DNA from: Otatea glauca
Lineage: Eukaryota > Streptophyta > Magnoliopsida > Poales > Poaceae
Direction of reading: 5' to 3'
Assembly: GCA_036346275.1 (NCBI GenBank)
Contig: CM070723.1
Span: forward strand, 45,772,743 to 45,836,742
Length of the DNA stretch: 64,000 nucleotides
The notes beneath the pieces are model-generated. The model was not told the DNA's origin, searched no databases, and was given only the letters and a program-made list of their open reading frames with translations. The position numbers and the translations under genes were made by a program. Below are positions 58,986 to 64,000 of the stretch, piece after piece (position 1 is the first letter of the stretch; each line of letters opens with the position of its first letter).

Positions 58986-59747
58986 ATACCCGTGACCTCC
59001 GAGGCGCTCGACATGTCGATGGGAAGCGGTGATGAATCCTATGGCCACCACTTCGTCCTCGAGCCCGATGAGGATGGTGAGCCTCTTGATCAAAAGGAGT
59101 TTGAGCATGATCGGCTCCCTCTTGTACCTCACCGCTTCGAGGCCGACATACATTTATTTGTGTGTTTGTGCGCCGATTTCAAGCTTCTCTCGCGCCTCAC
59201 CGCCAGCGGTCAAGCGCATCTTGTGTACCTTCGTGCTACCACCGATTATGGTATTTGGTACTCTTCTTCTTCTTGTCTATCTCTTAGAGCCTTTTCCGAT
59301 GCCGACTTTGTCGGGTCAGAGGATAGATAGGAAGAGCACTTCGGCACTTGCCAATTCATTGGCACTTCTCTTGTTTCTTGGTCATCTAGGAAGCAATCCG
59401 AGTTGCATACCATCGCCGAGGCCGAGTATGTTGTCGCAGCCGATTGTTGTAGCAGTGCTCTGGATGAGATCGGCCTTGCGGGACTATGGGTTAGAGATAG
59501 AGAGTGTGCCACTTTTTGTGACAACACTTGGCTTTTGCATTGCTAAAACCCAGTGCAACATTCCGGACCAAGCACATTGATATTAGATATCACTTCCTTA
59601 GAGACCATGTGGAGAAGGGAGATATCGCGCTCGCTTGTAGAGAGTGACCTCCAGTTAGCTGATATCTTCACCAAGCCTTTGGATAGCTCCAGATTTGTTG
59701 CCTTGAGGAGTGAGCTTGGAGTCGTGAGCCCTTACGGCTTTTCTTGA
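58986..59747 (+). pseudogene. Copia RNase H, disrupted
   Basis: Visible in pieces: SDADFVGS (about 59296-59320) with RKSTS following in another frame, LHTIAEAEYV (about 59403) and the C-terminal LADIFTKPLDSSRFVALRSE (about 59656-59715), ending GFS-stop at 59747. RNase H removes the RNA template during reverse transcription. Confidence 0.88.
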
Positions 59748-61555
59748 GGGGGAGCTGGTTTGTATATTATGTACTATATATTTTCTTCCAGCTTTTCTTT
59801 TCTGTGTGTTTCTTCTGGGTGACTTTGAGCTTGTTTTCTTAAGTTGAGTTCTCTCACTTAGACTTCTGGCATGCATCGCATGGACCTCTTATCTTGTGCT
59901 TTAGGTTGCTATCATGCGTGATTAGCTGTTCTCTCTTCTCTCTAGGTTGAGTTCCCTCACAGTCTTTTAAGTCTAGCAGGTTTTGGACCTCCTGGGTAGA
60001 CAGGGTCTGTGTGCACTCCTTAGTTGGGATCTAGAGTCAGCTTCCCTATGTCAGTCATTTGGGAAGAGCGAGTCTAAGCTATAGTGAGTTCCTTATATCT
60101 TTTCTATGCTCTATAGCCATCCAGTTTTGCAGTTTCTCGATCTCTTCTCCTCATTCTGTTTTTCTGGTTATTATTGAGTTCATTCGGGTTTTCTTTTTGC
60201 CTAATCTTGATATTAACCCAATTTTAACCAGTTTTGAGCTTAAAATTGATTCAATTGTTAAGGGGGAGTTTGGGAATCTGTTCATGCATTGCATTTAGAC
60301 TGCATTTTTCGTTTTATGAGCTTTGTCTATTATGCATTTGACTCAATCTTCGTGAAATACATCATGCTATATCTTTCAAGAAAATCACTAGCTTAGATAT
60401 GTCCAAGTTCATTTATCAAGCTAATGTTCATTGAAATGAAAAACTTAAAAGCTTTAAATGAAAACTTGATGAAACATGTTGCTTTTACTTACTAAGTTTC
60501 TTCTCTAAGAGCTTTTACTATGAATTGTGAAATTTTGGAATTCTCTAGAGTCCCTATAGCAACTTGGGTGAAATTTGCTTGATCCATATTTGAGTCCTTG
60601 AATTGCTTATATGTGCTAAATTGAAAATTAAAAAAATTGACTCTTTTGTGCAAAATTGATCTCAAGACTTTATATTCTCGAGACTGCCTCCCATTGCATT
60701 TGGGATGAACTTGGAATATATTGTGTATGACCAAGATCATTCTCTTAAGAGTTACTCTTGAGATGATCGAAAATGGCTTGAGTCAATCAACAAAAAAATG
60801 CAAATATCAAACACATAAGTGGGTAAAGAATGCAAATAATGTCAAACATTTGCACCCCGCTATGTTTTTCGAAGTCTTAAAGAAAATTTGCATAAATTGA
60901 AAAATAGGCTCGAATGACCTTATATGCACTTCAAATTCCCCCAAAGTGTTGAGTAGGTTGAACTCTAGGTTTTCCATTTGATCCCTGAGTAGTTTTGCTT
61001 CTAGTTTTGAAACTTTGCTAAGTTTTGCACTTGTCAAATCTTGCTAAAAATGATACATTTTCAAAACTTCGCTTATGAGCAAAATTTGTTATTTGCACTT
61101 GGACATGTCTTAGTTTGGTCATAATCTGAGATTAATAAGCTTGGTGTCATATCTTGTCATTATGATCATTTGGATAATCTTCAAAGCTCCCTTAGGTTGC
61201 ATTTCATGCATACATAAAAGAGGGAGAAAATTCTTTTTGATGCCTATATTGCCAAAAGGGGGAGAAAATGTAGAAAAAGGCATCATTTAAAATGTAGAAA
61301 AGGAGAAGATAGAAATGTGAAAGCTTGTTGGTTCTTATGGATCATAATATCATTTGACACTTATGATTGGTTTTTAGAGCTTTTGTTGAAAACTTGCTCT
61401 TTTCATGGTCTTGCTCTAAATTCTTTCTGCCAACTTGGTCATATTTTTATATCTTTCTCTCTGGACCAAGTTTGGCTTTGCAATCAAATAGCTTTCTTCT
61501 TCTCTCATTCAAACTCAAATTTATGCCTTTTGTGTGGTTTGTCAATATATTCATC
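59748..61555 (+). other. Copia 3' internal non-coding region
   Basis: About 1.8 kb between pol and the 3' LTR. It has no open frame with membrane-protein features long enough to call an env-like gene. AGGGGGAG-type purine blocks occur at about 59747, 60259, 61257 and 61556, the last directly against the LTR. Confidence 0.7.
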
Positions 61556-61566
61556 AAGGGGGAGAT
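61556..61566 (+). other. Polypurine tract
   Basis: AAGGGGGAGAT directly before the 3' LTR start, the usual plus-strand priming site. Confidence 0.75.
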
Positions 61567-63719
61567 TGAAGGACCATGTGGAGGTCCATCCATGTTTGTG
61601 ATGAGTATTTGACTTTATTTGAGCAAGGTGTGCTCAAGTTTGAGTTTGATTTGGATTGTTTTTCGAGCTAGAGCAATTTGAGTTACTGGTCGGAGACCAG
61701 TTGTCCGACCCAGAGAGATCTGGGCTGTGGCTGGTCGGAGACCAGTCGTCTGACCCCGAGTGGTCAGGTCTCTCGCTGGTCGGAGACCAGTGGTCAGACC
61801 TCGAGTGGTCGGGATGGAGACCAGTGGTCAGACCTTGGTTGGTCGGGATGGAGACCAGTGGTCAGACCTTGGTTGGTCGGGATGAAGACCAGTGGTCAGA
61901 CCATGGTTGGTCGGGATGGAGACCAGTGTTCAGACCACGTGTGGTCGGGGTTTCTTTGGTCAAGATAGTGTATATCTTTCGTTGAGATGGATATGTGTTG
62001 TTGGACATTGCTATGTGATGTGGTTTCCTTGTCTATGATGGTTGCAGGACTTTGGAGCTAGGTCATGGTGAGGTGAAGGGGATCAGGACTAGGCTGGGAG
62101 AGCTGAGGTCCAGATGATCAAGGTGTCGCCAAAGATGACTGAGGCCAGGGAGTAGCTGCAAGCCGAGAAGACAAAGGAATGGATGAGATGCTAACTTGGA
62201 GCTGCTCTGATCAAGGAGGACCGTTGGATCGCGGTCAGGAAGATAGAGTAGCGGGTCAAGTTAGTGTGAGTTGAAAAGCGTGCAAAACCCGTTGGGTTGT
62301 TGGGTTTCGGGTGAGCCCATGCATAGCTTTGTGAGTGGGTAAAAACTCAGCCCTTGATGGAGTGCTCTAGGGTTTAGAGGCTCATCCAAGGGTGGTAGGT
62401 GTTCCAAGCCTGCTATGAATAGACAGGGAGAGGGGTGTCTCCTTGGGGGTGAGCAGGTGAGGAAAGTCTACGTGAGTAGTTGAGAGTTGTTGAGAGGATG
62501 TGTAAGGATCAAATCCTGGCTCTTGGATGTTGGCTTAGGATTGAAGCAAGACATCCAAAGGTGGGAATTGATCCTGTGTCACTATAAATAGAGGGTAGGG
62601 CAGCCTCCCTCTCTCAAGGTTGTGAAGGTTACGAGGTTTTTGCTCATTTGAGCTTTGCCCACTTTGTTGTGAGGCTTTGTAAACCTCCTTCCGTAAATGA
62701 AATGTTCTTCATTTCTATTCTGTTTCATTTCTCTTACGTATTTACATTACGCACTTAAATTCATTATCTAAATTCGCATTTACTTACTTGCAATTTACCT
62801 TACGTAATTTGGATTTGCCTCATCTCCTTCTACATGCTATTGAGTCTTTGTTGAAATTCATGATTGATGAACTCTTCTCTAGATTCGGTGCTTTCAATCT
62901 TTTAGGCAATCCTTACGTTCTTGTTGCAAGTTGTAAACCTGTGTGTTCTTAAAGTGCGTAAATGTGTGACTTGCAGTTCTTTAGTCTTGATTGGCTTCTG
63001 GTTCTTGTTGCCAAGGATGAAAGATTGCTGGATGAATCTTCTATAGATCATATCCCAATCATCTAGGCAATCTACAACCTCTTCTATTCAGTTTTGCAAG
63101 AAACCAATTTCTGTGCCTAGTTTTCAGATAGTGTTTCTATTTGTTTGAAGGGTTGTTTCCTCGTGTACTTACTTGCTATGATTTGTGGAGAGTCATCCAA
63201 GGATTTCTGACCATCAACTCCCAGCAGCAAGTTAGGGGTGAAGTCTGTGTTCGTGACTCTGTTTTTGGTGTTGCTTTTGTTAAACTGAACAGGACGGAAC
63301 CTTAGTATTAATTCCTTCGATTGTTGATTGAAATAGGTTCCTGACATCCTTTGGGAGGTGCACACCAATTTTCATCTGCTTTTGGATCACCGATCAAAAG
63401 CTACATCGATTGCTTTTGAGATCGTGCTGATTTTACTATTCACCCAACACTATTCACCCGAGTATCGCTCATCCGACCACTTCAGTCGGAGTATCGCTCA
63501 TCCGACCGATCTTGATCGGGGTACTGTTCACCGAACACTATTCATTCCGAGTATCGCTCATCCGACCTCGTAGGTCGGGGTACTGCTCATCCGACTGAAA
63601 TACCCGACATGCGGTTTCTTTCTGGTCTTTTGGTGGTTTGAATTTTAGGGGGAGAGTTTATTCGAAAATTTTATTTGGCTCCTATTCACCCCCCTCTAGT
63701 CGCCTTTTTCGATCTTTCA
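61567..63719 (+). repeat. Copia 3' LTR, 2153 bp
   Basis: Same start, end and internal layout as the 5' LTR; TATA box at about 62583. It retains CTG and CAG triplets at many points where the 5' LTR has CG. Confidence 0.95.
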
Positions 63720-63724
63720 AGAAC

Positions 63725-64000
63725 ACAAAGTGCGCAAAGGAAGAAAGATGTGTAGCCTGCAGGTTAGATGTAAGGTAGCCGATGGCCTCAGAAGGGTGGC
63801 ACCCCTAGGGGCGGCACTGTGGGTGGCCGCCGACCCATTCGTACTCCCCGGTGTATGAAAGATCCACATGTGTCATCGAGACGCTACCAACCTATGAGCC
63901 ACCAACCCATATCATCTTCATTAGTCAGCAGTAAAACACAAAATATAGCTAAAACAACTAAATCAAGCAATGCACTAGAAATAACCGGGGTAAGAAAGGA
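63725..64000. other. Flank of the Copia insertion, nothing recognised
   Basis: Continuation of the sequence broken at 51675. It contains a GGCACCCCTAGGGGCGGCAC near-palindrome (63808-63827) and no coding signature. Confidence 0.4.

Larger units (their letters stand above)
51676..63719 (+). mobile_element. Copia LTR retrotransposon, 12.04 kb
   Basis: 5' LTR 51676-53807, 3' LTR 61567-63719, both TG...CA. Target duplication AGAAC at 51671-51675 and 63720-63724. The order gag, protease, integrase, RT, RNase H is the Copia order. Long LTRs, a gag with two zinc knuckles and a coiled-coil tail, and about 1.8 kb of non-coding DNA after pol suggest the SIRE/Maximus lineage (inference). The coding region is interrupted by small indels, many at expected CTG or CAG sites; integrase is open over 258 codons. 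Confidence 0.95.

Noticed and set aside
59748..61555. An env-like gene between Copia pol and the 3' LTR
   Set aside because: Only short frames are present, without a signal peptide, transmembrane pair or coiled coil of useful length.

Overview
The window is nuclear DNA from a grass (Poaceae). Three split plant genes with canonical GT-AG introns lie between and inside layers of transposable elements. Their proteins closely resemble rice/maize-type orthologs as I know them. I see no prokaryotic operons, rRNA, convincing tRNA or CRISPR. The species cannot be fixed from sequence alone.

Region 1 (1-26 kb) is the gene part. All three genes are on the minus strand: the QCR7 subunit of mitochondrial complex III (7964-10606, 4 exons, 123 aa), a DUF2358/NTF2-like protein (14584-16354, 8 exons, 216 aa) and chloroplast zeta-carotene desaturase ZDS (20572-25530, 14 exons, 565 aa). 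Exon phases were checked and every gene reads through without a break. Small DNA elements crowd around them: an hAT-type element with a perfect 8-bp target duplication inside QCR7 intron 3, a 140-bp hAT MITE 3' of the DUF2358 gene, a solo LTR under 200 bp upstream of its start codon, PIF/Harbinger-like elements, a Stowaway-like MITE and several foldback elements, the largest a 1.2-kb hairpin at 11.3-12.5 kb.

Region 2 (26-38.9 kb) has no gene I can support. It holds a 3.0-kb solo LTR with target duplication ACTAC, an older minus-strand LTR fragment, a 0.5-kb foldback and a GC-rich array of 307-bp tandem repeats (about 37.6-38.9 kb).

Region 3 (38915-47383) is a complete but disrupted Mutator-like element (MULE). 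It has 59-bp terminal inverted repeats (58/59 identical) and a 10-bp target duplication. It carries a MuDR-type transposase, a plant-mobile-domain (PMD) ORF, a third ORF with a basic coiled coil, 176-bp AT-rich repeats, and GGCGATCGCC palindromes near both ends and between ORFs.

Region 4 (50.7-64 kb) is a 12.0-kb Copia retrotransposon with 2.1-kb LTRs and target duplication AGAAC. It sits inside what looks like an older LTR beginning at 50728.

The most unusual signal cuts across regions 3 and 4. In both elements, places where CTG or CAG is expected very often read CG, giving scattered 1-bp frameshifts. The two LTRs of the Copia element show it directly. The three genes do not. I read this as a basecalling or assembly artefact over CHG-methylated DNA, that is, an epigenetic footprint left in the sequence. 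It means the 'broken' transposon ORFs may be intact in the plant.
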